Part shown: positions 36,355 to 46,700 of the stretch, in pieces
How positions within the stretch are numbered: the first letter of the stretch is position 1
How the letters are laid out: every line of letters begins with the position of its first letter
Source: Vibrio sp. UCD-FRSSP16_30
Lineage (GTDB): Bacteria > Pseudomonadota > Gammaproteobacteria > Enterobacterales > Vibrionaceae
Direction of reading: 5' to 3'
Length of the DNA stretch: 64,000 bases
NCBI RefSeq assembly: GCF_001676025.1
Contig: NZ_LZFW01000084.1
Location: forward strand, 1-64,000
The notes under the pieces: generated by a model
What the model was told of the DNA's origin: nothing
The model's database searches: none
The model's input: the letters and a program-made list of their open reading frames with translations, nothing else
Translations under genes and position numbers: made by a program

Positions 36355-37564
36355 TATTCAATCTGTCCGAGACCAGTTCCCTGCTCTGCAATCAGCATCG
36401 GATAACTCACCGCAAGCTTTGGTTTATCTCGACAGCGCTGCAACGACGCAAAAGCCTAAGCAAGTTATTGATACCATTACTCAGTATTACTCGCAGCACA
36501 ATGCCAATGTGCACAGAGGCACTCATAGCCTAACCGCCAATGCTACCTCTTTGTTTGAACATGCTCGCGAAAACGTTCGTGACTTTATCAATGCCAATTC
36601 GACTAAAGAAATCGTTTGGACACGCGGCGCAACAGAAGCGATTAATCTTATTGCTCAAACCTATGCCAGAAATACGCTAGTTGCTGGCGATGAGATTCTG
36701 ATCAGCGAAATGGAGCATCATGCCAATATTGTGCCGTGGCAAATTGTGGCTGAGCAAACCGGTGCTCACGTAGTTAAAATCCCAATGCTACCCGACTGCA
36801 CTTTAGATATTGATGCCTTTAAATCTTTGCTCAATCCTAAAACAAAAATCGTCGCCATTGGCCATGTTTCTAATGTCACTGGCACTCGCCACCCAATAGA
36901 ACTGATGATCAAACTGGCAAGACAGTTTAATGCGGTTGTTATCGTGGATGGCGCGCAAGGTATCGTGCATGAAACAGTGGATGTGCAAAAACTCGATTGT
37001 GATTTTTATGTCTTCTCTGGCCATAAACTGTACGCCCCAACAGGGATCGGTGTTTTATACGGCAAGTTAGCTCTATTAGAGGCGATGCCCCCTTGGCATG
37101 GTGGCGGTAAGATGGTCAACAAGGTGAGTTTTTCAGGGACTTCTTTTAGTGAGTTACCGGGGAAATTTGAAGCAGGAACGCCTAATGTTGCTGGCGCTCT
37201 AGCACTCTCAAGTGCCATAGATTGGTTAAAGAGCATTGATCCGCAAGGTGCTGAGATGCACGTTCAGCAATTACAGCAACGAGCTTATCTCGCGATAAAA
37301 GAAATTGACGATATTGAAGTGATTGGCTATCAAGAAAAAGCCAGCGTGATCAGCCTTGTAATGGCGGGTGTACATCATCAAGATATTGCGACATTACTTG
37401 ACCAACAAGGCGTCGCCCTTAGAGCGGGTCATCACTGTGCTCACCCGTTAATGGATGCTCTTGGAATTAAGGGGACAGTGCGTGTCTCGTTTGCTCTATA
37501 CAACACAACCCAAGAAGTTGACGCCTTTGTTGCGGCTCTAACGAAAGCGGTAGATATGCTTTAA
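36347..37564 (+). CDS. csdA: Cysteine desulfurase CsdA
   Basis: A class V aminotransferase-fold PLP enzyme that takes sulfur from cysteine and passes it to CsdE. The 405-aa protein carries the PLP lysine K227 (FSGHKLYAPTGIG), the HHANIVPWQ segment and the active cysteine C364 in RAGHHCAHPLM, the group II (SufS/CsdA) pattern. The start is GTG at 36347 with AGGAG upstream, within the end of yajL. csdE is convergent, with 12 bp between the stop codons, rather than downstream in the same direction as in E. coli. Confidence 0.94.
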   Translation: MFDIQSVRDQFPALQSASDNSPQALVYLDSAATTQKPKQVIDTITQYYSQHNANVHRGTHSLTANATSLFEHARENVRDFINANSTKEIVWTRGATEAINLIAQTYARNTLVAGDEILISEMEHHANIVPWQIVAEQTGAHVVKIPMLPDCTLDIDAFKSLLNPKTKIVAIGHVSNVTGTRHPIELMIKLARQFNAVVIVDGAQGIVHETVDVQKLDCDFYVFSGHKLYAPTGIGVLYGKLALLEAMPPWHGGGKMVNKVSFSGTSFSELPGKFEAGTPNVAGALALSSAIDWLKSIDPQGAEMHVQQLQQRAYLAIKEIDDIEVIGYQEKASVISLVMAGVHHQDIATLLDQQGVALRAGHHCAHPLMDALGIKGTVRVSFALYNTTQEVDAFVAALTKAVDML

Positions 37565-37576
37565 CGCTTAACAATA

Positions 37577-38002
37577 TTACGCTGTGAGCGTTTTAATTTG
37601 TTCAACAATCGCTTTAAGCCCATTACCGCGTGATGGGCTTAAATGCTGAATTAACCCAAGGTTTTCAAAGTAACTTTCTATGTCAAACTGCTGAATTTGT
37701 TGACTGGTTTTGCCATTGAAGACCGTTAGCACTAATGCGATGAGCCCGCGAACAATGCGCGCATCAGAATCTGCGCAAAACTGCCATACGTCACCAACTT
37801 GTTGCCCGACTAACCAAACTTGGCTTTCACATCCAGCAACCAGCACTTGCTCAGCTTTTAACTCTTCAGGCATTACTGGCAGCTTTTTACCCCACTGAAT
37901 AACCTGACGATAGCGCTTCTCCCACCCTTGGCATAGTGTCATCTGTGCCAGAATGTCAGCTTCTAAAATAGTACTGCCAAATGGATTTTCAGGATAATTC
38001 AT
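37577..38002 (-). CDS. csdE: Sulfur acceptor protein CsdE (SufE family)
   Basis: CsdE takes the persulfide from CsdA. The 141-aa protein has the SufE fold, with the acceptor cysteine C58 in VAGCESQVWL and LSPSRGNGLKAI near the C-terminus. The ATG at 38002 was preferred to TTG codons just upstream. It lies 17 nt downstream of tcdA on the same strand, so the tRNA ct6A cluster csdA-csdE-tcdA is complete here, though csdA faces the other way. Confidence 0.93.
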   Translation of the reverse strand: MNYPENPFGSTILEADILAQMTLCQGWEKRYRQVIQWGKKLPVMPEELKAEQVLVAGCESQVWLVGQQVGDVWQFCADSDARIVRGLIALVLTVFNGKTSQQIQQFDIESYFENLGLIQHLSPSRGNGLKAIVEQIKTLTA

Positions 38003-38019
38003 AGTCAACAAACCTTAAT

Positions 38020-38829
38020 TTAAACGCGATGCTTTTGAATCAGCTTTTCAATAATGCGTGAGACAGCCACAAAACCAAACGTTGCGGTCACCACGGTTGC
38101 TGCGCCAAAGCCTGTCGCACAATCCATGCGTTTTGGCCCTTCAGCGGTTGCTTTAACGGCGCACACACTGCCATCTGCTTGCGGGTATTTTAACTGCTCA
38201 GTTGAGAACACACAGTCAATGCTAAATTTACGCTTAGGGTTTTTGCTGAAGTTATGGAAGCGACGCAACTGATCTTTGATTTTTTTCGCCAGAGGATCTT
38301 GCACGGTTTTGCTCAAATCCGCGACACAAATTTGTGTGGGATCAACCTGTCCACCAGCACCGCCAATAGTAATGACTTTTATCTTATTGCTACGACAATA
38401 AGCTAGCAGTGATGCCTTCGCTTTCACGCTATCAATGGCATCTAACACATAGTCGTATTCTTTACTTAGATACTCAGCTTGATTGTCTGAATCAATAAAG
38501 TCATCAATCAGGTTCACTTTGCAATCTGGGTTAATTAGCGCAACACGCTCCGCCATCACCTCAATTTTGCTCTTGCCAACAGTACCTGACATCGCATGAA
38601 TTTGACGGTTAATGTTGGTGACACACACATCGTCCATATCGATTAGAGTAAGCTCACCAATGCCGCTTCTTGCCAAAGCTTCAACGGCCCAAGAACCCAC
38701 ACCACCAATACCAATTACACACACATGCGCGGCGCGTAAGATCTCGACTTCGCTATTACCGTAAAGACGGCGAGTGCCACCAAAACGTTGGTCATAGGAT
38801 TCTGATGCTGGGGTGGTTAATTCTCGCAT
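38020..38829 (-). CDS. tcdA: tRNA threonylcarbamoyladenosine dehydratase
   Basis: TcdA (CsdL) is an E1-like ATP-dependent enzyme that cyclises t6A37 of tRNAs into ct6A, with help of CsdA-CsdE. The 269-aa protein has the nucleotide-binding GIGGVGSWA (40-48), DMDDVCVTNINRQ, the AIDSVKAKASL segment and a C-terminal hydrophobic anchor (ATVVTATFGFVAV). The ATG at 38829 (MRELTTPASE) matches the family; the frame extends 10 codons further without a ribosome site. Confidence 0.94.
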   Translation of the reverse strand: MRELTTPASESYDQRFGGTRRLYGNSEVEILRAAHVCVIGIGGVGSWAVEALARSGIGELTLIDMDDVCVTNINRQIHAMSGTVGKSKIEVMAERVALINPDCKVNLIDDFIDSDNQAEYLSKEYDYVLDAIDSVKAKASLLAYCRSNKIKVITIGGAGGQVDPTQICVADLSKTVQDPLAKKIKDQLRRFHNFSKNPKRKFSIDCVFSTEQLKYPQADGSVCAVKATAEGPKRMDCATGFGAATVVTATFGFVAVSRIIEKLIQKHRV

Positions 38830-38855
38830 GAAGATACTTCTCTGAACATAAAACA

Positions 38856-38884
38856 ACAAGAGTGCGTTTTATACGCACTCTTGT
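38856..38884 (-). terminator. Terminator of mltA
   Basis: ACAAGAGTGCGT and ACGCACTCTTGT are perfect 12-bp arms with a TTTAT loop; on the minus strand TGTTTTATG follows. It lies between mltA and tcdA. Confidence 0.75.
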
Positions 38885-38963
38885 AATCAATGTCTAGTTT
38901 TTGCCAGCTTTTGCCACCTGCTAACGAGGGTAAAATTGCGCACAATGACACACAATACTAGGA

Positions 38964-40055
38964 CTATTTTTCGACTGCAGTAGAAGTTGCAGCTTCTGAG
39001 CTTTGTAAGTCCAATTTCCACACTCGACCAAAGTGCTTATAGTGGCCTGACTGCACCCCAGCCCTTGCCCCCATACCATGGTAGAGATCAAGATGATTCT
39101 CTTTTACTGCGCCGCCCGTATCTAACACAATTAATAGGCGCAGTGCGTGAGCGCCAGACCAAGTGCCATCGGCATTAAGTAGTGGAACTTCAGCTAATAT
39201 CGGTGTGCCCATAGGTAATATTTTTCTATCACCGGCAACCGATGCCATCGGTAATAACGGGATCCCAGCAGAACCTCTGACAGCTAAATCTTCTTTAGGG
39301 ACAAAGAACACATAAGAAGGATTTTGCTCAAGCAACTCTTTGACTGTCGCTTCATCATTTTCCGACACCCACTGTTTAATCGCTTTTAATGACATGTCTT
39401 TTCTTGCCACTAAGTCACGCTCAATTAAGATTCGGCCAATGCTGACGTAGGCACGATTGTTTTTCCCGGCATAAGCAAAATACTGCATGCTGTTGTCATC
39501 GCCAAAATGAACAAAGCCACTTCCCTGCACTTCCATCAAGAAAGGATCAATCATATTGGGCGCATAACCCAGTTCAAGCCCTTTACCTTGCAACGCACCA
39601 TCATAAATTTGCGCGCGAGTTGGGCACTGCTGTGTACAACTTGGCTTGCCATATACTGGGTATTTATAGGTTTCATCTGGCTGATGACGTAACTCGATTA
39701 CTGGTGAGAAGTAGCCGGTAAATAGAACGTTCCCCTTGTTATCACCGCCACGCATTTGCGCACTTTGGACACCAAAGTTTTTTAAATCGGCAGGATCGCC
39801 ACTTTGTAACGCCCATTCAGATAGGTGTTGATACAGATCGTGATACTTAGCCGACATCGACGGTGAGTTATCCAACACTTGCTTAGCTTGTGCATCAAAG
39901 GTATTTAAATCGATAAAAGCATTACTTTTAATCGTTTCTGTTGGGGTAAGGGGCTGTTGAAATTCTTGATCAAAGTATTGCTGTCCTTGATCGGTGTTAT
40001 TAGCACAACCAGTCACTAGCATCACCAGAGTAAAAAGAGGAATAAATTTGCGCAT
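38964..40055 (-). CDS. mltA: Membrane-bound lytic murein transglycosylase A
   Basis: MltA cuts peptidoglycan glycan strands, leaving 1,6-anhydro-MurNAc ends, and is anchored in the outer membrane. The 363-aa precursor has lipobox VTGC (C17). The MltA domain shows FTGYFSPVIELR, YAPNMIDPFLMEVQGSGFVHF and, at the C-terminus, the 3D-domain motif LLIVLDTGGAVKENHLDLYHG, whose Asp residues are catalytic. The mltA-argA-recDBC order is shared with enterics. Confidence 0.94.
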   Translation of the reverse strand: MRKFIPLFTLVMLVTGCANNTDQGQQYFDQEFQQPLTPTETIKSNAFIDLNTFDAQAKQVLDNSPSMSAKYHDLYQHLSEWALQSGDPADLKNFGVQSAQMRGGDNKGNVLFTGYFSPVIELRHQPDETYKYPVYGKPSCTQQCPTRAQIYDGALQGKGLELGYAPNMIDPFLMEVQGSGFVHFGDDNSMQYFAYAGKNNRAYVSIGRILIERDLVARKDMSLKAIKQWVSENDEATVKELLEQNPSYVFFVPKEDLAVRGSAGIPLLPMASVAGDRKILPMGTPILAEVPLLNADGTWSGAHALRLLIVLDTGGAVKENHLDLYHGMGARAGVQSGHYKHFGRVWKLDLQSSEAATSTAVEK

Positions 40056-40224
40056 TGGTTAGGGTTAATATCCTTAATGAAACCTTATAAAGTCAGAATG
40101 ACAAACTCATTGTGTTTACGCAATGCCTGTAAGAAAAATCACCAACAAATAACATAAAAGTGTGTCATCCTGCGATTTATCATTAGCAACTTAAATAGTT
40201 GTAATTATATAAATAATCATTATT

Positions 40225-40242
40225 ATTGTATAAAAATTCAAT
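40225..40242 (+). promoter_or_regulatory. Candidate ArgR box upstream of argA
   Basis: ATTGTATAAAAATTCAAT matches the ARG box core TGAAT-WWWW-ATTCA at 12 of 14 positions. It is 13-30 nt before the argA start. A less perfect second box (40204-40221) is AT-rich and uncertain. Repression of argA by arginine/ArgR is established in E. coli. Confidence 0.6.
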
Positions 40243-40254
40243 CTAAGTCAGCTT

Positions 40255-41574
40255 ATGTCTCGCAGTACCGAACTGGTTAAAGGATTTCGTCAATCCACCC
40301 CTTATGTGAATGCGCACCGTGATAGCACTATGGTGATCTATCTTTGTGGCGAAGCATTAAATCACGAAAACTTCCCTAATATCGTCAGTGATATCGCATT
40401 GCTGCATAGCTTAGGGGTTAAACTCGTTTTAGTTCACGGTGCTCGACCGCAAATTGATCAACGCCTGCATTTGCAATCTCTTAGTTCCCCCTATCACAAA
40501 GATATTCGGATTACTGAATCATCGACTCTGCCACATGTGATGCAAGCCTCCGGACAACTGCAACTGGCAATTACCGCTCACCTATCAATGAGTCTGAACA
40601 ATACGCCAATGGCGGGCAATCAACTGAACGTTGTCAGTGGCAACTTTGTTATCGCGCAGCCGTTAGGTATCGATAACGGCGTCGATTACCAACACAGTGG
40701 CCGTGTTCGTCGTATCGATGTAGAAGGTATTAATCGCACTCTCGAGCGTGATTCTATTGTTCTTATCGGTCCTGTAGCAGGCTCGGTCACAGGAGAGTGT
40801 TTTAACCTTGTTTCTGAAGAACTCGCCACACAGATAGCCATCAAACTAGGCGCTGATAAGCTGATTGGTTTTAGCTCTGATCAGGGCTATATCAAACCCG
40901 ATGGAGAGGTTGCCGCTGAGCTATTTCCGCATGAAGTTGAGCATATTCTTAAACAAGGCATTACCGGTAACGCCCCTAGTACTCAACGCTTTTTACCCGC
41001 CGCAGTAAAAGCTTGTAGAAAAGGCGTGCAACGCTGTCATCTGGTCAGTTATATGGATGATGGCGCTTTAATACAAGAGTTGTTCTCTCGTGATGGTATT
41101 GGTACGCAAGTGGTGATGGACAGCGCCGAACAAGTACGCATTGCCACCATTGACGATATTGGTGGTATTCTCGATTTGATTGAACCTTTAGAAAGTGAAG
41201 GCATATTAGTTCGCCGCTCAAGAGAGCAGCTTGAACAAGAGATTGAACGCTTTACCATTATCGTCAAAGACAGATTGATTATTGGTTGCGCGGCGCTCTA
41301 TCCCTACACCGAAGACAAAATGGCCGAAATGGCCTGTGTTGCCATCCATACTGAATACCGAGATGGCAACCGAGGCGCACATTTACTCACCTATATGAAG
41401 CATCAAGCCGAATCTCTAGGCATTAAACAATTGTTTATCCTAACGACGCACAGCCTACATTGGTTTAGAGAACAAGGCTTTAGCGAGATTGATCTTGAAG
41501 ACCTGCCAATTAAAAAGCAGGATCTGTATAACTTCCAAAGAAAATCTAAAATCTTGGCGTTAGATATTAGTTAA
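40255..41574 (+). CDS. argA: N-acetylglutamate synthase
   Basis: ArgA makes N-acetylglutamate from glutamate and acetyl-CoA, the first step of arginine synthesis. The 439-aa protein has an amino-acid-kinase-like N-terminal domain that binds the inhibitor arginine ([11 protein letters not shown], near 59-69) and a C-terminal GNAT acetyltransferase domain ([35 protein letters not shown] with the acetyl-CoA loop). Divergent from mltA and convergent with recD. The stop codon lies within a palindrome. Confidence 0.96.
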   Translation: MSRSTELVKGFRQSTPYVNAHRDSTMVIYLCGEALNHENFPNIVSDIALLHSLGVKLVLVHGARPQIDQRLHLQSLSSPYHKDIRITESSTLPHVMQASGQLQLAITAHLSMSLNNTPMAGNQLNVVSGNFVIAQPLGIDNGVDYQHSGRVRRIDVEGINRTLERDSIVLIGPVAGSVTGECFNLVSEELATQIAIKLGADKLIGFSSDQGYIKPDGEVAAELFPHEVEHILKQGITGNAPSTQRFLPAAVKACRKGVQRCHLVSYMDDGALIQELFSRDGIGTQVVMDSAEQVRIATIDDIGGILDLIEPLESEGILVRRSREQLEQEIERFTIIVKDRLIIGCAALYPYTEDKMAEMACVAIHTEYRDGNRGAHLLTYMKHQAESLGIKQLFILTTHSLHWFREQGFSEIDLEDLPIKKQDLYNFQRKSKILALDIS

Positions 41575-41581
41575 CGCCAAG
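41553..41581. terminator. Possible terminator overlapping the argA stop codon
   Basis: CTTGGCGTTA (41553-41562) and TAACGCCAAG (41572-41581) form a perfect 10-bp stem with a 9-nt loop; the argA stop TAA is inside the second arm. T-rich tails are weak on both strands (CCTTTC on plus, ATTTTAGATTTTC on minus). It would mainly serve recD on the minus strand. Confidence 0.45.
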
Positions 41582-41620
41582 CCTTTCAGTTGATGCTCTT
41601 GCTAGGCAAGGCAAGCTAAT

Positions 41621-43792
41621 TTAATTAGTAGCTAATCTGCGTGACAGATGGCTACTTCTGGCTGTTTTTTGCTTAATTGCACGTTGAATAATCGCGGTAT
41701 CTGCATAGATACTTAGCTTATTTTTAGCTCGGGTAACACCGGTATAAAATAACTCGCGAGTTAATACAGGCGTTGGCGTTTTCGGTAGCAATAACAAAGT
41801 ATGATTAAACTCACTGCCCTGAGATTTATGGATAGTCATGGAGTAAGCGGTTTCATGAGGCGGAACGCGACTTGGAAGTACTCCTTTCACACTACCATCA
41901 GGCAGCTCAAAATAGACTTTTAATCTTGGTTCTTGCAAGCTCTCATCAAGTAAACAAATTCCAATATCACCATTATACAATTGCTGATTATGGTCATTAT
42001 TTTTTACCATCACTGGTCGTCCAATATACCAAGTATCTCGATCTCTTGGGATCAACCCCTTACCTGCTAACGCTTTTTCTATATTGTTATTTGCCCCTTC
42101 AACGCCAAACTCCCCTTCACGTACTGCGCACAGTAAACGAGTTTGAGAAAAGCTCTGCAGCACCTGTCGAGCAAAAGAGGACATACTCATTGTGCCATTG
42201 TTTTCAAAGCGTAAATTTAGGTAGCTTTTATAGCGTGCAACTAAATGCGTCACCAGCTCTGCGTAAGTTTGGGCATTAACATCAAAGTGTTCAATATCGG
42301 TGTAATCCGCAGCAAATGCTTCATCAACCTTGGCCATCTCCCCAGCATTGATTGCTCTTGCCAATTTACCAATACCAGAGCGGCTATGAAAACGAAAACT
42401 CTTTTGTAATACACATAAACTATCACTAATGGCACTACCGACCTGCGGAGAAGTAGCCAGTTCATATCCGGTTAATTTACTCAGTAAAGCTTTATGGGAT
42501 GGGCTGTATCCTTGAGTGCCAAGCTGGCAGATATCCCCCAACACCGCGCCAGCTTCAACCGATGAGAGCTGATCTCTATCACCTAATAAAATTAAGCGGG
42601 CATGGGCTGGCAGTGCATTAAGCAATTTGCACATCATAGGCAAATCCACCATAGACGCTTCATCAAGAATCAAAAGATCTAAATGCAACAGATTTTGCGC
42701 GTTATGTTTAAATTCAGTTCTATTTGGGATAGCCCCTAATAAGCGGTGTAAGGTACTGGCAGAGGTAGGGATCTTTTGTTTAATTTGTGGTGATACAGGT
42801 AAAGAATCTATCGCTTGCCCAATAGATTCCGTCAGGCGAGCCGCCGCCTTACCCGTCGGCGCAGCCAGTTTAATATCGAGATCTTTTTCACTTGAGGCCA
42901 CCAGCGCTGCAAGCAATTTCGATACCGTGGTGGTTTTACCTGTGCCTGGGCCGCCTGATATCACGCAGAAACGGCGAGTCAGTGCAGTGGCTGCTGCTAG
43001 TTTCTGATAATTAACACAAGCGCTTAATGGAATATATTCGGCTAACTGTTCAAGATCATGACTGGAATTTGCCTGCATTGCTATTGCCACAATTTTATCA
43101 AAGGCTAAACCATCAAGATCAACAACATCTAGAGATTCACAAATCGCTCGCTGAATTTTCGCGCTAGAAGCATTCGCTTGTTTAAGATCTTGTATCTCGG
43201 CAAAGAGGTAACTCAACTGCCAAGCAAACAGTTGATCTAACTGCACTCTTAATACCAAAAGCTGATTAGCATCAATGTTAATGGGCTCTGCATACTCTAA
43301 TAATTTTTGAGCCAATGAGCCTTCAAAGTGCCAATATTTTTGTAAATACACACTGCCAAATTCGAATACCAATGGTTTGTGCATAGCTTCTTGAAATCCA
43401 GCTCTTTCAAAGTCATGCGCCACTAAGCTTGACTGATTCAGCTCATCAACCCAATGACATGCCAGCAGTTCAGGATTAAATAACGGCTCTAGTGAACTCA
43501 CACCAAATGCCCGTAAAGGATTCCAGTTATTCGCAATAGGCAAACATGTGTTGCCTTTACTCAGCTCATAACTGACCGCGCATATCATGACGGCTATGTG
43601 TGATTTTGACGCGCTTTTCTCTTGACCAGATAAAAACTTGGCTAGCTGAAAATCAATGTCTCGAACCATATTCATATTGGCCATCAACTCTAACCAATCC
43701 AACCAGCTTTTTTGATGATAATGAGCTAATTGCTCTGGAGCAATTTCAGAGAGATTTAATGTTTGTGGAAGGCTTTCGGCTGTCTCAATCAT
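41621..43792 (-). CDS. recD: Exodeoxyribonuclease V alpha subunit (RecD)
   Basis: RecD is the 5'-3' helicase motor of RecBCD, which processes double-strand DNA ends for recombination. The 723-aa protein has an N-terminal domain that contacts RecC (about 1-240), Walker A GGPGTGKTTT (280-289), the LHLDLLILDEASMVDLPMM Walker B segment and the C-terminal YSMTIHKSQGSEF helicase motif. It is over 100 residues longer than E. coli RecD (608 aa), as recalled for Vibrio. Its ATG overlaps the recB stop by one base (TAATG). Confidence 0.96.
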   Translation of the reverse strand: MIETAESLPQTLNLSEIAPEQLAHYHQKSWLDWLELMANMNMVRDIDFQLAKFLSGQEKSASKSHIAVMICAVSYELSKGNTCLPIANNWNPLRAFGVSSLEPLFNPELLACHWVDELNQSSLVAHDFERAGFQEAMHKPLVFEFGSVYLQKYWHFEGSLAQKLLEYAEPINIDANQLLVLRVQLDQLFAWQLSYLFAEIQDLKQANASSAKIQRAICESLDVVDLDGLAFDKIVAIAMQANSSHDLEQLAEYIPLSACVNYQKLAAATALTRRFCVISGGPGTGKTTTVSKLLAALVASSEKDLDIKLAAPTGKAAARLTESIGQAIDSLPVSPQIKQKIPTSASTLHRLLGAIPNRTEFKHNAQNLLHLDLLILDEASMVDLPMMCKLLNALPAHARLILLGDRDQLSSVEAGAVLGDICQLGTQGYSPSHKALLSKLTGYELATSPQVGSAISDSLCVLQKSFRFHSRSGIGKLARAINAGEMAKVDEAFAADYTDIEHFDVNAQTYAELVTHLVARYKSYLNLRFENNGTMSMSSFARQVLQSFSQTRLLCAVREGEFGVEGANNNIEKALAGKGLIPRDRDTWYIGRPVMVKNNDHNQQLYNGDIGICLLDESLQEPRLKVYFELPDGSVKGVLPSRVPPHETAYSMTIHKSQGSEFNHTLLLLPKTPTPVLTRELFYTGVTRAKNKLSIYADTAIIQRAIKQKTARSSHLSRRLATN

Positions 43793-46700
43793 TATATTGC
43801 TTCCTCACCGCGAATGTGTGCATCGAGTTCTAATAACATTTGTTGCGATGGCTTAGCAGAAAATACGCCGTATTCACCACTGCCGTCCATACCTCTTAAA
43901 AATAAGTAAAAGACCCCTCCAAAATGAGCATCGTAAGAGTAATCAGCAATACGACTACTTAAAAATCGCTGTAACGCCAGTGCGTAAATTTGATATTGGG
44001 CATCATAGCGATGATCGATCATTGCCAGATCTAAGCTCTTTTGATGGTAATCTTCGGCCAAATCACCAAGATGATTTGACTTCCAATCTAAGACATAATA
44101 TTTGCCCTGATGCTCAAAAACCAAATCAATAAAGCCTTTTAACATGCCCTCTACCGGAGCAAAACCTAGCTCTCCTGCTTGCGCAGTCAGTGAATCATAT
44201 TTATGAGTAATGGTATTGAAGCGCTGCGCCAGCAGGATCTCGATAGGTAGCAAAAACTCCATTTCCACCAGCCTTTGTGATGGATTTTTATCTGACAATT
44301 TGAGGCCATTACCATCTAAGTCAGTGTTGAGTACCTTATCGACCATCTCTTGCAGTATTGGCAGCCATTCTTCTTCTAACTGCTCTTTGATTATCAGTTG
44401 TCTAATGATCTCTTGGTTGCGCGCCGTAAAGGCTGATTCGGTGTATTCAACCTCTTCAAATAAGCTGTGTAAAAATGTCCCCGGTCTTGCACCTCGAGGA
44501 AAGTTGAACATGGTCTTTTGCTTTAGATCAATCAATGGTGTTTGGTCTTGTGACGCGTCAATATCCAGTGTTGTATCAAGCCATGCGCTCTCATCTTTAT
44601 AAACACTGCCATGCCCTTGTTTAACCAATCCTGAGTAACTGGTCATTCTCCAGCGCCAATCAATTTGCTGCTGCATTTTATTGGCTTCCAGCATTTCCAG
44701 TTCGGCCTCTGGCGCTTGATAACGAACGTCATCCCAAGGAATAGGATCGCTAACCACAATTGAAGCATACTTATCTTCAAACTCACGTAACGCAGTGCTA
44801 AGAGCGCTGGCTTCTTGTGGCTCACTACCTTGTAATAGATAGCCAATAGAACTTAAGTGAGTCATCACTTTCTTGCTGCGCCCGTCTTTTAAAGCAGCCA
44901 CACCTAGATAACAAGAGTATACGGCGCGAGTGACTGCGACATAGATAAGACGCAGATCCTCAGCAAGGCGCTCTTTATCGGATAGCTCAATCCCCTCGGC
45001 ATTATTGTCTATATCAAAGCGAGTGCTTTTACGCTCATCATCATAATAAAGTGCCTGCTTGCTTTGACGACTGGCGCTAACAAAAGGCACAAAGATAATG
45101 TCATACTCCAAACCTTTGGATTTATGAATAGTGACAATTTGCACTAGGTTTCGCTCAGACTCTAAACGCTGCTTTTGCTCATCGCCTAAATCGCCACTGG
45201 CAGCGTCAAAGATATGCTCTTCAAACCAACGTAATAAAGCGTGATCGCTTTCCAGTTCAGCAGACGCTTGTTGCAATAATTCGGCAAGGTGCATTAAATC
45301 AGTAAGTACTCGCTCACCTTGATGCTGCTGTTGTAGAGTCTGTGCTAACTCTCTGTATTGAATGAGTTTTCGAATCATAGGCATGATGCCAGACTTTAAC
45401 CAAATCTGGCGATAGTCACTGAACTCCTGACTCAATAACTCCCAGTATTGTTCATCTTGATTTAATCTTTCCAAATCAAACAAGGACAAATCAAATAAGC
45501 GACTGGCAGCGGCGGAGCGTAACGCGCGGTCATTATCAAAGTGCAAAGCTGCACGTAAAAATAACATCACATCACTGGCAACTGAGCTGGCAAATACACT
45601 GTCTCTATTCGATAAATAAACGCTCGCGACGCCCTTTTCTGATAGCGCTTTACGCACTAAGTTGGCCTCTCTACCCGTACGCACTAAAACTGCAATATTG
45701 CCCGCTTGAATAGGCTTATTTTTAGAACCGTGCAAAACAGCCAAACCTTGGTCTGATGCACTTAGGATCTGTTGTATTTGAGTTGCCGTAGATTGCGCCA
45801 TAGCATGATTGTAATCTCCCTTGGCAACCCCTTCCCCCTCTTGTTGCTGATGCCAGATGGTCATGGCAGGCTGCACCTTATCATGTAAAGACCATGATTT
45901 TTTATCCGCATCAGGGCTTGCTAATACGGAAGTAAAAGGAATATCGTCATTGTAAATAAAAGGCGATTCAGCTTCTTCAAATAGCGCGTTACTCGCTTGC
46001 ACCATATCCTGACTAGAGCGCCAGTTAGTGGTTAAGTTAAAGTGGGAGGTTACTTCATTTCGAGCTCGAATATAGGTAAAGATATCAGCGCCACGAAAAG
46101 CATAAATTGCCTGCTTAGGATCGCCAATCATAAACAAACCGCACTCAGGTCGTTGCAGGTAAAGATGACTAAATATGTTGTATTGCTGTGGATCGGTATC
46201 TTGAAACTCATCGATCATCGCAACGGGATACAACAGACGAATTCGTTGAGATAATAAATCGTCTTCATCGGTTTGCAGTGCATAATCCAACTGGCTTAAT
46301 AGGTCATCAAATGAAAGCTTCTGCTGCTGCTTTTTCGCCTTTTGTAATTGTGCACGGCACTCAGGAATGGCGTGTGTGAGGATGGCTTGCTTTATCTCCA
46401 ATGGAGGCAATTGGAAAAAGTCCTCTAGCTGATTAAAGACCGCATGCTCAGGTACTTGCTTGCCTGCTTTGGTTTTGCCTTGTAATGCGCCACTGCTAAA
46501 GCGTACTAAGCAATCAGGCACCGCTAATGTTGAAGGCGTTTTATTAGCCCAAGCATCGATTTGCGAGATCCAGTTAGGCACATTCTTTTTGTTATAAGGG
46601 TTTTTAGTAATGCCTGACTCTTCTATCAGCTTATTAAAAGTATCACTTTCAAGTAACCATTTTTGCTTGAGATCATCAACCGCAGTAATGCGCTGTGCAT

